A DNA stretch of 24,896 nucleotides from a virus. Below, in pieces: positions 14,022 through 21,567 of this stretch (its first letter is position 1; every line of letters starts with the position of its first letter). The notes under the pieces are model-generated. The model had not been told where the DNA came from and did not search any database. It saw nothing but the letters and a program-made list of their open reading frames with translations. Position numbers and translations under genes: made by a program. The DNA is taken from positions 1-24,896 of the IMG/VR virus record IMGVR_UViG_3300048837_002345; one strand, given 5' to 3'.

Positions 14022-15059
14022 TCAGCCCGCGCCGGTCGAGCCGCAGGAGAGTTGCCAGAAGCCATACACGCCGGTGGCGCGCGCCTCGGCGCCGAACTTG
14101 TATTCGGCACGATTGAACACGTCGTCGTTCTCGGTGCTGGTCTGCGAGACAAACACCGGCCGCTTACGCATCTGCACGATGAACGGCTTGACCGACTGCT
14201 TGCTGGTTACATGCAGGAACCAGGCGGTCGAGCTGGTGAGGCCGGGGTTCACAATCACCTTGGCCGTACCGCGGAACGGGTTTGTCGCGCCGTCGGCGAG
14301 CTTCTCGCCTTCGCACAGCAGGCGGGCGGTCGCCTCCAGCGCCGGCGGCACCTCCAGCGTGTCGGGCACCAGGCGCAGCGGCATGCCCTCTTCGTCCTTG
14401 AAGCTCATGATGGCGGCGCGGGCGGCGCCGTAGCTGGCCGTGGCGGCGGCGACCGATGCGGCGGACAGGGCGACGGTCAGCTTGTTGCTGACGCTCGACA
14501 CGCTGCCGTCGCTGCTCTTCACCGGGTGGTCGGTGTCGTAGAAGTACTGGCCATCCATGCAGTTGCTGGCGAAGGCGCCGTTCTTCAGATCGTCGACGAT
14601 GATGTCGTGCAACTCGCCGGCCGACTCTCCGGCGCCCAGGGCCTGGGTGTTGTAGATGCCGAGCCGATCATCCTCGATGTCGTTGCGTTTAACCGCAATG
14701 GTGGCCTCCCAATCCTCGTTCTTGCGGTAGTACTTGCCGGCTTCGATGTTCTTGATCTGCTTGTCGCCGACCCACTTGCGGAACTTCGGGAAGCGCGACA
14801 GCCAGGCGTAGTCCTCGCCTTGAGCGGTAGAGGAAACCTCCATCGCCGTCTTCTGCCAGTCGCCGGAGGCGGCCTTCAGGGCATTGTTGAAGATCGTCTT
14901 GAGGCCGGTGAACAGCGAATCGAGCGACGCCTTGTTCACCAGCATGCCGGCCATCATCACGGCCGGCACGGTGTCGCCGCCCGCCGCTCCGGCGGGGACG
15001 GCCAGGGTCGCCAGCTCGGCCAGGCCGATGCAGGCGAAGATCTTGAGCATGGATTTCAT
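14022..15059 (-). CDS. Major capsid protein, Mu gpT family, with N-terminal extension
   Basis: A 345-residue protein. From residue 39 on (MLVNKASLDSLFTGLKTIFN...WLSRFPKFRKWVGDKQIKNIEAGKYYRKNEDWEATIAVKRNDIEDDRLGIY) it is a clear Mu-like major head subunit. Later blocks FYDTDHPV and NPGLTSSTAWFLHVTSKQSVKPFIVQMRKRP also fit. The first 38 residues are unusual: KSMLKIFACIGLAELATLAV, then PAGAAGG, resembling a secretion signal or a membrane helix. The ATG at 15059 has a strong CCACAGGAG leader, whereas the ATG at 14945, where Mu-type proteins normally begin, has none. The extension is therefore probably translated and might be removed during head maturation by the neighbouring protease. The gene is followed by a terminator. 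Confidence 0.93.
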   Translation of the reverse strand: MKSMLKIFACIGLAELATLAVPAGAAGGDTVPAVMMAGMLVNKASLDSLFTGLKTIFNNALKAASGDWQKTAMEVSSTAQGEDYAWLSRFPKFRKWVGDKQIKNIEAGKYYRKNEDWEATIAVKRNDIEDDRLGIYNTQALGAGESAGELHDIIVDDLKNGAFASNCMDGQYFYDTDHPVKSSDGSVSSVSNKLTVALSAASVAAATASYGAARAAIMSFKDEEGMPLRLVPDTLEVPPALEATARLLCEGEKLADGATNPFRGTAKVIVNPGLTSSTAWFLHVTSKQSVKPFIVQMRKRPVFVSQTSTENDDVFNRAEYKFGAEARATGVYGFWQLSCGSTGAG

Positions 15060-15104
15060 GTATTTCTCCTGTGGATGTGGGAGGGGTTGTCGATGCCTGG
15101 CCGC

Positions 15105-15512
15105 TTAGAACTCGACCCAGACGCCGGCGGCATCCACGTCGCGGACCTTGCCGGCCACCGAGCGGGTGTTGGTGCCGTTCGTCTTGGCCACGGTCTGGTC
15201 GTCGACGATGTAGCAGTCGGCGTTCAGGTCGGCCAGGGTGATGGCATCGCCGGCGGATGAGTTGGCGAAGCGGTACACGCCGCGCCGGACCTTCACGTTG
15301 ATGGCGCCGTCGGCGCCGCTGGAGTTGTCGGCCAGCTCCTGGGCGACGCCGGCGGCCTTCAGGGTGGTGGAGGCGGCGCCCTTGGTGGCGTAGGCGTTGG
15401 CGCTGTCGATGGCGACAATGGAGCCGGCGTAGATCTTCGTCGCGGCCTTGACGGGGAACTCGAAGTCATCCCCCTTGCGGCTCACGGTGTTGCGGTCGGC
15501 GGTCAGTGGCAT
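15105..15512 (-). CDS. Capsid decoration/cement protein (DUF2190-like)
   Basis: A 135-residue beta-rich protein between scaffold and capsid genes. The sequence EFPVKAATKIYAGSIVAIDS...ATKGAASTTLKAAGVAQE...NVKVRRGVYRFANSSAGDAITLADLNADCYIVDDQTVA has the spacing of small head decoration proteins found next to capsid genes in Mu-like phages. Members bind capsid surfaces and stabilise the expanded head. It has its own AGGAG. The exact family is recognised by pattern and position only. Confidence 0.78.
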   Translation of the reverse strand: MPLTADRNTVSRKGDDFEFPVKAATKIYAGSIVAIDSANAYATKGAASTTLKAAGVAQELADNSSGADGAINVKVRRGVYRFANSSAGDAITLADLNADCYIVDDQTVAKTNGTNTRSVAGKVRDVDAAGVWVEF

Positions 15513-15537
15513 TGCGTTCTCCTAGTCGATTGATGGA

Positions 15538-16053
15538 TCAGGCCGCAGCGGCTTCGCCGGCCTTGCTCTTGAGGAATTCCTCGGCGCTGATGCCGAGCTG
15601 GCGGCACACGGCAAGCTCGGTTTCGCTGAGCTTGCCGTCGCCGCCGCCGCCCCCGGCCGGCGGCCTGCCGCCGGTCTGGCCGCCAGGTGCGACGACGACG
15701 GGCTGCGCGTCGATGAAGCCCTTGAGCGCGGCCAGATCGCCGGCCAGCTTGCGGGCGTGCGGCTCGGTCGCCGGGGTGAGCTTGCCGGCAGCCAGGCCGT
15801 CGGCGATCACCTTGTCGACCTCGGCTTGCGCCTTTTCGGCTTTCAGCGCGGCCAGCTCGGTGGTGGCGGTGGCCAGCTCGTTGCGCACGCCGGTGAGCAC
15901 GCCAACCTCGACGTACTTGGCCGGATCGGGCGCTGCGCCCTTGAGCGCCGCAACTTCGCCCTGGTGGGCGGACTTCACGGCGTTCAGCGCGGCGAGCGCC
16001 TCGGCCTCGGTGGCGGTTTCGGCCAGGCCGAGCGCCTTCAAGAGTTCCTTCAT
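15538..16053 (-). CDS. Nested scaffold protein, Mu gpZ-like, from an internal start
   Basis: Inside the protease gene, in the same frame, an ATG at 16053 (residue 180) is preceded by a perfect AGGAGG (16064-16059) at five-base spacing. Translation from it yields 171 residues, MKELLKALGLAETATEAEAL..., which is just the coiled-coil scaffold half. Mu is known to make a scaffold (gpZ) from an in-frame start within gene I, as lambda makes Nu3 within C. The ribosome site is seen; production of the short form is inferred. Confidence 0.8.
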   Translation of the reverse strand: MKELLKALGLAETATEAEALAALNAVKSAHQGEVAALKGAAPDPAKYVEVGVLTGVRNELATATTELAALKAEKAQAEVDKVIADGLAAGKLTPATEPHARKLAGDLAALKGFIDAQPVVVAPGGQTGGRPPAGGGGGDGKLSETELAVCRQLGISAEEFLKSKAGEAAAA

Positions 16054-16590
16054 GGTTTCCTCCTGGGTGGGTTGGTCGGGGAAAAGCTTTGCGGCCAGGG
16101 CGGCGAGATCCGTCAGGCCGTCGATGCCGGCAAAGTTGGTGAGCGCGGCATGGGCGACCGCCAGCACGCGGCCGGTGCGTTTGTCGTAGTTGAAAACAGG
16201 GCTGATGTAGCGGTACTGCTTTGCGGCGATCATCGCGGCAGCCTCCGCCGTCCACTCGACGTCGACGGCATAAAGACCGTCGTCGCGCGCCTCCAGCTTG
16301 CCGATCCAGCCGGCTGCCGGAGCCGGCCTGCCGTTGACCTCGGCATGCAGGGTCTGGTGTTCGTAATCGATCACACGCGCATCGCCACGGGCATTGAAGG
16401 CGGCGGCGACAGCCGCCGCGCCTTCACGCTCAAGCAACCAGCCGTCCGGGACGCCGACCGGGCGGCCGGAGCCGTCGGCGGCCTTGAAGCGACCATAGGG
16501 CAGCAGGCGGAAAGCCTTGGGCGGCGTGACGCCGCCGGCCGTCAGATCGACGGAGAGGGCGGCAATGGCAAAGTCGGCGCGGCGTTTCAT
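15538..16590 (-). CDS. Head maturation protease/scaffold, Mu gpI family
   Basis: A 350-residue protein of Mu gpI type. The protease half (about 1-175) shows FRLLPYGRFKAADGSGRPVGVPDGWLLEREGAAAVAAAFN, VIDYEHQTL, GWIGKLEARDDGLYAVDVEWTAEAAAMIAAKQYRYISPVF and AALTNFAGIDGL. All are conserved in Mu-like head proteases; the histidine of DYEHQ is a likely catalytic residue. The C-terminal half is a coiled-coil scaffold, with a glycine-rich linker near 303-322 before a final helix. Its 3' half can also be made alone from an internal start (16053). The ATG is an ATGA overlap with a doubtful 82-codon frame upstream, and the proposed late-promoter motif ends 33 bases upstream. Confidence 0.93.
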   Translation of the reverse strand: MKRRADFAIAALSVDLTAGGVTPPKAFRLLPYGRFKAADGSGRPVGVPDGWLLEREGAAAVAAAFNARGDARVIDYEHQTLHAEVNGRPAPAAGWIGKLEARDDGLYAVDVEWTAEAAAMIAAKQYRYISPVFNYDKRTGRVLAVAHAALTNFAGIDGLTDLAALAAKLFPDQPTQEETMKELLKALGLAETATEAEALAALNAVKSAHQGEVAALKGAAPDPAKYVEVGVLTGVRNELATATTELAALKAEKAQAEVDKVIADGLAAGKLTPATEPHARKLAGDLAALKGFIDAQPVVVAPGGQTGGRPPAGGGGGDGKLSETELAVCRQLGISAEEFLKSKAGEAAAA

Positions 16591-16835
16591 GCCCAGAATC
16601 CTGCCGGTTTCGGCCTGGCCGATCCGCTAAAGCGTTTTACTAATTCAGGCGCCCGAAAACCGGGGAAACCGGCTTTCCCTGCAAACCGGCCCGACCGAAG
16701 CCCGCAGGACCGGCCCACCGACCCCGTTAAACCCCCGTTAAAAACCGCTGACGGAAATTTTCCGGGGGTAGATAGCCATCCGGGGCTTCCAGCGGCACAC
16801 AGGGCCTGTATCGCGGCCGGCGCAAAAAGCCTCAT
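16587..16835 (-). CDS. Doubtful 82-codon frame in the F-I gap
   Basis: An open frame starts in an ATGA overlap with the F-like gene, after GGAGG, and ends in an ATGA overlap with the protease gene, so its layout looks like a real gene. Against this, its third codon positions are far less GC-biased than in neighbours, its sequence (Gly/Arg/Ser/Phe-rich, no motif) resembles nothing I know, and it contains tandem repeats, a palindrome and the 21-bp motif. It is kept as an open question; noncoding DNA seems more likely. Confidence 0.25.
   Translation of the reverse strand: MRLFAPAAIQALCAAGSPGWLSTPGKFPSAVFNGGLTGSVGRSCGLRSGRFAGKAGFPGFRAPELVKRFSGSARPKPAGFWA
16623..16643 (-). promoter_or_regulatory. 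Proposed late-promoter/activator site, copy 2 (PI-like)
   Basis: On the minus strand TTAGTAAAACGCTTTAGCGG, plus one further matching base, is the near-exact repeat of the site at 23271-23291 (20 of 21 identical). The core TAAAAC-GCTTTA is an imperfect dyad. It lies 33 bases before the protease/scaffold ATG, the place of the Mu PI late promoter. Recognition by the Mor/C-family protein encoded at 24268 is inferred. Confidence 0.65.
16722..16743. repeat. Tandem 11-bp repeat in the F-I gap
   Basis: Two adjacent units, CCCCGTTAAAC and CCCCGTTAAAA on the plus strand, match at 10 of 11 positions. They lie about 80 bases upstream (minus-strand sense) of the 21-bp motif, near the palindrome at 16752-16764. 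Possible protein-binding repeats. Confidence 0.5.
16752..16764. repeat. AT-cored palindrome CGGAAATTTTCCG
   Basis: CGGAAA and TTTCCG arms form a near-perfect 13-base palindrome. It is in the short low-GC gap between the F-like and protease genes. Too short for a terminator and without a U-run; a protein-binding site is possible. Confidence 0.4.
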
Positions 16836-17599
16836 GCCGACCCCTCCAATCCGGCCCGCGCGACCTTCTCGGCCAGCATCCGGTCCAGGTTGGCCTGCCG
16901 GCCGCCGGGCGGATAGGCGAACTCGGGGTCGACGCCGGCCGGCACGCGGCTGGTCTCGCCTGTGCGCTTGTTCACGTAATCCTGGTAGCGCTCGGGCGGC
17001 GCGGCGCCGACCTTGGCGCCCATGCGGTCGAGCTGGCGGCTGCCGAGCTGGATCACCCGGCACTTGCAGCCCCAAGCGCGCACCGGGTAGTGCGACTGCC
17101 ACCACGGATCGTCGGCGGGCAGCACCATGCCGTCCCAGGCGGCGTGCTCCTTGCGCTCGTGCGCCGATGGCGTGTGGTCGTACATGAGGTACGGCGCCTC
17201 GGCCTTGGTTTCCTGGATGCGCACCCACTGCCCCTCGCTGTGCGCCTGGCGCAGGTTGGTGTCGTAGATCACCTTGAGGCGGCGCGTGCTGCCGAGCTGC
17301 ACTTCCTTCGCCTCGCCTGTGGCCGGATCGGTCATCACGGCGCGCCCCCACCAGCCGCGCCTGACCAGGTTCGGTTTGAGGGTTTCACGGAAGGTCTCGA
17401 AGGTGGTGCCCAGCTCGATGGCGGCATCGACCTGCTCGCGGATGTCGGCCAGCAGGTCGAGCTGCATGGCCTTGGCCACCGTGAAGGCGGCCTGGTGTTC
17501 GGCCTGCCACACGTCGCGATGGTCGAAGCCGATCTTGAAGCCTTTGCGGCGGAAGAAGGCGATCGCTTCCTCGGGCGGCAAGGAGAGCAGGCGCAGCAT
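16832..17599 (-). CDS. Minor head/morphogenesis protein, Mu gpF (SPP1 gp7) family
   Basis: A 255-residue protein. The pattern KVIYDTNLRQAHSEGQWVR (about 109-127), YLMYDHTPSAHERKEHAAWDGMVLPADDPWW (about 138-168) and HYPVRAWGCKCRVIQL (about 170-185) is that of the phage Mu F / SPP1 gp7 head morphogenesis family. It sits on the portal, usually a few copies per head, and may be co-injected. It is shorter than Mu gpF as I recall that protein. It starts in a TAATG overlap with the portal gene. It is followed by a gap with altered composition instead of Mu's gene G. Confidence 0.92.
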   Translation of the reverse strand: MLRLLSLPPEEAIAFFRRKGFKIGFDHRDVWQAEHQAAFTVAKAMQLDLLADIREQVDAAIELGTTFETFRETLKPNLVRRGWWGRAVMTDPATGEAKEVQLGSTRRLKVIYDTNLRQAHSEGQWVRIQETKAEAPYLMYDHTPSAHERKEHAAWDGMVLPADDPWWQSHYPVRAWGCKCRVIQLGSRQLDRMGAKVGAAPPERYQDYVNKRTGETSRVPAGVDPEFAYPPGGRQANLDRMLAEKVARAGLEGSA

Positions 17600-19149
17600 T
17601 ACCGGCCGTCCTCCGGCGGCTCGGCGCGGCCGAAGATCGCGGCGGCGAACTGCGCCTGCGCCAGCGCCTCGGTCAGGGCGGCCGTGTCCATCTGCTCCAG
17701 CAGCTGCGGCAGGCGAGCCTTGAACTCCTCCAGGCTGCGACACTCGGCGGCCAGGCGCTCGATCGGGGAGACCAGCGGGGCGGTGACGTGCTCCCAGTCG
17801 GACGCCAGATCGTCGGAAAACACGTCGAATTCGTCCTGGGCCGGTGCGCCGGCCTTGAGGGCGGCGCGGGCGGGAACAACCTCCGGCGATGCGGCGGCCG
17901 GCAGCGCAAGCACCTTCTGCCCATCCTTCGGCGGCGGGATGCGCAGCTTGTCGTGCACATAGTCGGCCGGGATCTCGAAGCCGACCTTGACCAGCTTCGG
18001 CAGCGCATCGGCGTACAGCTTGAGATCCTCCGGCTCGCGCGTGTCGAAGGAGAAGCGCGGCAGGCGGCGCGGATCGCGTGCGCCCCGATTGATGGCGAGT
18101 AACGGATAAACCAGATCGCGCGACAGCGTGGCGGCGAGCTGGATGGCGTCCGACACCAGCAGGTCGTGGCGCACCTCGTTGTGCACGTTGCCGAGCGCGT
18201 TGGTGCTGCTCTTGCCGTCGGCCTGGCTGGTCAACGTGCCGCCGAGGATGGCCTTGCTCTGCGTGCGCTCGCACCAGTTGATCATGGCCTCGAAGGGGTC
18301 GTGCTGGCCCTTCGCCGCTTCCTCGAACTCGATCATCATGCCTTCGGGGATGATGCCGGCGGCGTTGTGGCCGATGCCGGAGACTGCGCGCAGCAGGGTG
18401 AGCTTCTCCTGGTCGGAGGCGCCCGACGGGTATTTGCCCAGGCGCAGCGGCAGACCGTAGATCTCCAGGAACTCGGCGAGATCCCGCACCGAGTAATTTT
18501 TAAACAAATACGGCCAGGCCAGCACGCGGTGGAGGCCGCCGCGCGCGATGTAGCCGCTCTTCGCCCGGTGGGTGTGCAGAATCCAGCCGAAGGGGCGCAG
18601 CTCCGCGCCGTCCGGCGTGTTGTCGCGCAGGCGCAGCTCGTTGCGGTTTTCGCGGCCGGGCTGGAGCCAGCTCTGCGGCCGGTGGGTAATCGCCTTCGGC
18701 AGCCACTCGCGGCCGGAGAGCTGCCACTCCAGCTCCAGGGCGGCGAAGCCGTGGCCGATGCCGTCGAGGCAGTCGAGCAGCACGTCCTCGAAGTTCGGCA
18801 CATCGAGCAGCATCTCGCGCAGCCAGGCGGCGTCGTCTTCCTCGGCCTTGCTCGGATTGCGCGGCGGCAGGATGTCCCAGTCGAGCGTCAGCAGGGCGCG
18901 CTTGCGCTTGCTCATCTCGGCATAGACGTGGCCGTCCTTTTCCTCCATGTCGAGGAAGAGGTCGTGCTGCGCGGCGATGTCGCCCTGCTCGGCATCGGCG
19001 AGGATGCGCGCCAGCTTGCCCGGCGTGAGGCCGCGCGACGGATGCGAGGCGAACTCCTGCGCCAGGTGGCCGAGGCGGGAGGTTTGCGGTTCTCTCAGGG
19101 CGGCGCGCTCGATCGGGCGGCCGAACTGGTCGAGGATCTGTTGTGCCAT
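17599..19149 (-). CDS. Portal protein, Mu gp29 family (DUF935)
   Basis: A 516-residue protein with the DUF935 hallmarks: PSRGLTPGKLARILADAEQGDIAAQHDLFLDMEEKDGHVYAEMSKRKRALLTLDW at about 37-92, LLDCLDGIGHGFAALELEW, a PRNP-type connector, and MINWCERTQSKAILGGTLTSQ. It forms the dodecameric ring at the head vertex through which DNA is packaged. Its start is a TAATG overlap with the large terminase gene, which fits the standard terminase-portal-F order. Confidence 0.95.
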   Translation of the reverse strand: MAQQILDQFGRPIERAALREPQTSRLGHLAQEFASHPSRGLTPGKLARILADAEQGDIAAQHDLFLDMEEKDGHVYAEMSKRKRALLTLDWDILPPRNPSKAEEDDAAWLREMLLDVPNFEDVLLDCLDGIGHGFAALELEWQLSGREWLPKAITHRPQSWLQPGRENRNELRLRDNTPDGAELRPFGWILHTHRAKSGYIARGGLHRVLAWPYLFKNYSVRDLAEFLEIYGLPLRLGKYPSGASDQEKLTLLRAVSGIGHNAAGIIPEGMMIEFEEAAKGQHDPFEAMINWCERTQSKAILGGTLTSQADGKSSTNALGNVHNEVRHDLLVSDAIQLAATLSRDLVYPLLAINRGARDPRRLPRFSFDTREPEDLKLYADALPKLVKVGFEIPADYVHDKLRIPPPKDGQKVLALPAAASPEVVPARAALKAGAPAQDEFDVFSDDLASDWEHVTAPLVSPIERLAAECRSLEEFKARLPQLLEQMDTAALTEALAQAQFAAAIFGRAEPPEDGR

Positions 19150-20723
19150 TACCAGGCTCCTGCGGCGCCGGCCAGGGCGTCGGCGTCGATGTCGTCATTG
19201 CCGTCGCCGTCCCAGCGTGCGGTCGAGGACGGCGCCGGCGTGTATTCGATGGGCGCCACTTCGCGCTTCATGGCGTAGTGGGCGAGAAACAGGGAGATCG
19301 CGAAGTCGCCGTGGCGCTGCACCTTCTTGCCGTCGGCCGCCTGCGTCTTGGCGCGGCCGAGCTTCGGCACGCCGTCGATCTTCTTGATCGCGCGCAGATC
19401 GTCGCGGCACTGATCGTCTCTCGGCAGGTTGTCGAGGGTGGCGTCTTCCAGCGCCGCCTTGAAGCGCGGCATGTTCGCCAGGTAGAAGGCGTCGGAGAGC
19501 TTCACCTGCTCGACGCGGGAATGGCCGAAGGTGTCGGCGGCGAACTCGGCGAGGTCCGCGCCGTTGCCGGTGGCGTCCATCGCGGCCGAATGGAAACGCG
19601 GAAGGTTATCGCCGATGAACTTGACGATCTGGCGCTGCTGGGCGAAGGGGCAGTTGCCGATTTCGATCACCAGGCGCGAGCGCTCGACGAGATCGGTGCC
19701 TTCTTCAAGCACCGTAATGACAGAGAGGTCGCCGACGCGGGCGAAGTCCTGCCCGAAGCCGTGGCGGCGATTCTTGTCGAGCCTGGCCAGCTCCGGCGCC
19801 ACCACCTCCCGCAGCCAGGCGTCGACCTCGGCCGCGCGCACGGGCTCGGGCAGCAGGCCGAACTCGTCCGGCCAGCGCTGGCGGATGATCGGCTGATCTG
19901 ATCCGACAGGCGCCATACGCGCCTCGACCAGGGCGAGCGGCAGGTAGACGCCGCCGCCCTTTGCCGGGACAACGTCGAGTTCCTCGGCCGCGTCGTCGCC
20001 GTAAAAGTCGCGCACGTCGGCCACCCAGGCGTCCTCGGCCTCCTGGCTCCAGGGCCTGCCCTTGCGCAGGCAGACGCGGCGGAATAGCCCGTCGGCCACG
20101 GCATTCCCGAAGGCGATGCGATGCACGCTGCCCTTGCGCTTGCCGGCGCGGATCTCGTTGATGAGTTCGTTGAAGACGTTGTCCTCGCCGTTGTGCGTGC
20201 TGATGATGCGGACCTTGTCTCCCCACATCAGCATGGCCATCGCGGCCTTGATGAGGCCGGGTAGATCCGGCGCGAAGGCCGCCTCGTCGATGACGATCAC
20301 GCCCTGCTTGCCGCGCAGGTTCGCCGGCCGGCTGGACAGCGCGACGATACGCTTGCCCGACTTCGGGAAGTCGATGCGGTAAGTCTTGATCTCCTTGTCG
20401 CCATCGTCGAGGAAGATGCCCTCCTCGACCTCGCCGGCGGCGAGGTCGTAGGCGCGCGCCCACATGGCGCATGCCTCGATGTACTCCAGCGCCATGTCCT
20501 GCGTGGCGGAGATGTAGAAGACGTTGGAGCCGCCCTCCCCGGAGGCGATCAGAACGTCGTCGGCAGCCTCGGCCCAGGTGAGGCCGATGCGGCGGCTTTT
20601 CTCGGCAACCTTCAGCGGGGAATCGTCGGCCACCCAGCGCTGCTGGTAGCCGAGCAGCACGGGAGGCGGCGCGTCGTCCTGGAATGCCGCCGACAGCGCG
20701 GAGGCGAGCGGATTCAATTTCAC
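19149..20723 (-). CDS. Terminase large subunit, Mu gp28 family
   Basis: A 524-residue packaging motor. ATPase part: a Walker A-like EKSRRIGLTW at 41-50 in the variant form used by Mu-like terminases, Walker B VIVIDEAAF at 142-150 with D146-E147, and coupling motif ISTH at 174-177. Nuclease part (RNase H fold): D325 in GFGQDFAR, D382 in AMDATGNG and D472 in HGDFAISL as the acidic metal-binding set. Mu-type phages package by headful from integrated copies, cutting into host DNA. It starts with GTG in a GTGA overlap with the small subunit gene. Confidence 0.95.
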   Translation of the reverse strand: MKLNPLASALSAAFQDDAPPPVLLGYQQRWVADDSPLKVAEKSRRIGLTWAEAADDVLIASGEGGSNVFYISATQDMALEYIEACAMWARAYDLAAGEVEEGIFLDDGDKEIKTYRIDFPKSGKRIVALSSRPANLRGKQGVIVIDEAAFAPDLPGLIKAAMAMLMWGDKVRIISTHNGEDNVFNELINEIRAGKRKGSVHRIAFGNAVADGLFRRVCLRKGRPWSQEAEDAWVADVRDFYGDDAAEELDVVPAKGGGVYLPLALVEARMAPVGSDQPIIRQRWPDEFGLLPEPVRAAEVDAWLREVVAPELARLDKNRRHGFGQDFARVGDLSVITVLEEGTDLVERSRLVIEIGNCPFAQQRQIVKFIGDNLPRFHSAAMDATGNGADLAEFAADTFGHSRVEQVKLSDAFYLANMPRFKAALEDATLDNLPRDDQCRDDLRAIKKIDGVPKLGRAKTQAADGKKVQRHGDFAISLFLAHYAMKREVAPIEYTPAPSSTARWDGDGNDDIDADALAGAAGAW

Positions 20724-21259
20724 GACGCGATCCCCAGGATGCTCTTGCGGATCTCCGACACGGACGAAGCGGACAGCCCGCCCTTCTTGGCGATGCGCTC
20801 CGCCGCCTCGGCCGCCGCCTTGACCTTCGCGTTAACCTCGGTTTCCCATTTCTTCTGATTAACGGAGGCGCGCGACAGCTTGGCGATCGCCTCCGCCGCC
20901 TTGGCCAGCAGCTTGAGGCGGGCCTCCGGCTTGGCCTCCTCGGCCTCCTGCAGGGCGACCAGTACGTTGAAGGTCTCGGTCTGCACCAGGCTCATCACGG
21001 CGGCGCTGCGCTGGTCGGCGTCGTCGGGCGCGGCGGCGGCGATCGCGCGGGCCGCCTCGGTGGATGCCTTCACGGCGGCAAGCTTCTTCTCCAGCTGCTG
21101 GCCGTAGCGGTGAATGCTCGAGCTGCTGATGCCGAATCCGCGTCTCGCCAACTCGGCCTCGAAGGCCTCGTAGCCGGAGAAGTTGCCCTCCGCGAGCGCC
21201 TGGTCGAGCCAGGCGCGCACCTCCGGGGGCAATCCGAGAACCTTGGATCTGCGCGCCAT
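20720..21259 (-). CDS. Terminase small subunit-like protein, Mu gp27 family (DUF3486)
   Basis: A 179-residue helical protein. ARRSKVLGLPPEVRAWLDQALAEGNFSGYEAFEAELARRGFGISSSSIHRYGQQLEKKL at 2-62 is the DUF3486 pattern, containing a helix-turn-helix. Members lie directly before the large terminase in Mu-like phages and probably recognise the packaging start. The rest is coiled coil (about 62-160). ATG 21259 overlaps the preceding stop (TGATG); in-frame TTG and GTG codons just upstream would add only two residues. Confidence 0.92.
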   Translation of the reverse strand: MARRSKVLGLPPEVRAWLDQALAEGNFSGYEAFEAELARRGFGISSSSIHRYGQQLEKKLAAVKASTEAARAIAAAAPDDADQRSAAVMSLVQTETFNVLVALQEAEEAKPEARLKLLAKAAEAIAKLSRASVNQKKWETEVNAKVKAAAEAAERIAKKGGLSASSVSEIRKSILGIAS

Positions 21260-21567
21260 CACCAATACTTCGCCGGACGGGCGATGCCGGGATCGCAGTC
21301 AACCGTGTATTCGGCGACATCGACGCCATAGCGCGTCAGCTCGCCGTGCCAGCGGCCGGATGGCTCCTTGTGGATCTCGACCAGGTCTCGGTCGCCCAGG
21401 TAGTCCAGCTCGCGCCGAAGTTCCAGCGGCGTGGCGTCCGGGTAGCTCGCCTGGACGACGGAGAGCACCACGTCCTCCCAAGCGCCTATCGGCCGAGCGT
21501 TGTTGAGCGTGAGAATGATCTGCCAGCGGATGGTTTCGCGCCGGACTTTCGCAAGGTCAACCGCCAT
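21259..21567 (-). CDS. Small winged-helix-like phage protein (Mu gp26 position)
   Basis: A 102-residue protein reading VRRETIRWQIILTLNNARPIGAWEDVVLSVVQASYPDATPLELRRELDYLGDRDLVEIHKEPSGRWHGELTRYGVDVAEYT. Its helix-helix-helix-strand pattern with RYG and a late DYL..R.LV looks like a winged helix. Similar proteins of about 100 residues lie between DUF2730 and DUF3486 genes in many Mu-like phages (VpaChn25_0724 family). ATG 21567 is preferred over 21579 because GGAG lies eight bases upstream. DNA binding and a role in packaging are inferred. Confidence 0.78.
   Translation of the reverse strand: MAVDLAKVRRETIRWQIILTLNNARPIGAWEDVVLSVVQASYPDATPLELRRELDYLGDRDLVEIHKEPSGRWHGELTRYGVDVAEYTVDCDPGIARPAKYW

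Noticed and set aside
14945-15059. Separate exported leader peptide gene before the capsid gene
   Set aside because: The segment is in frame with the capsid protein with no stop between, so a fused extension is the simpler reading.
16832-18274. A 480-codon frame suggesting a larger F-like protein
   Set aside because: Residues before MLRLLSLPPEE lie over the portal gene in another frame and are arginine-rich filler; the true start is the TAATG overlap at 17599.
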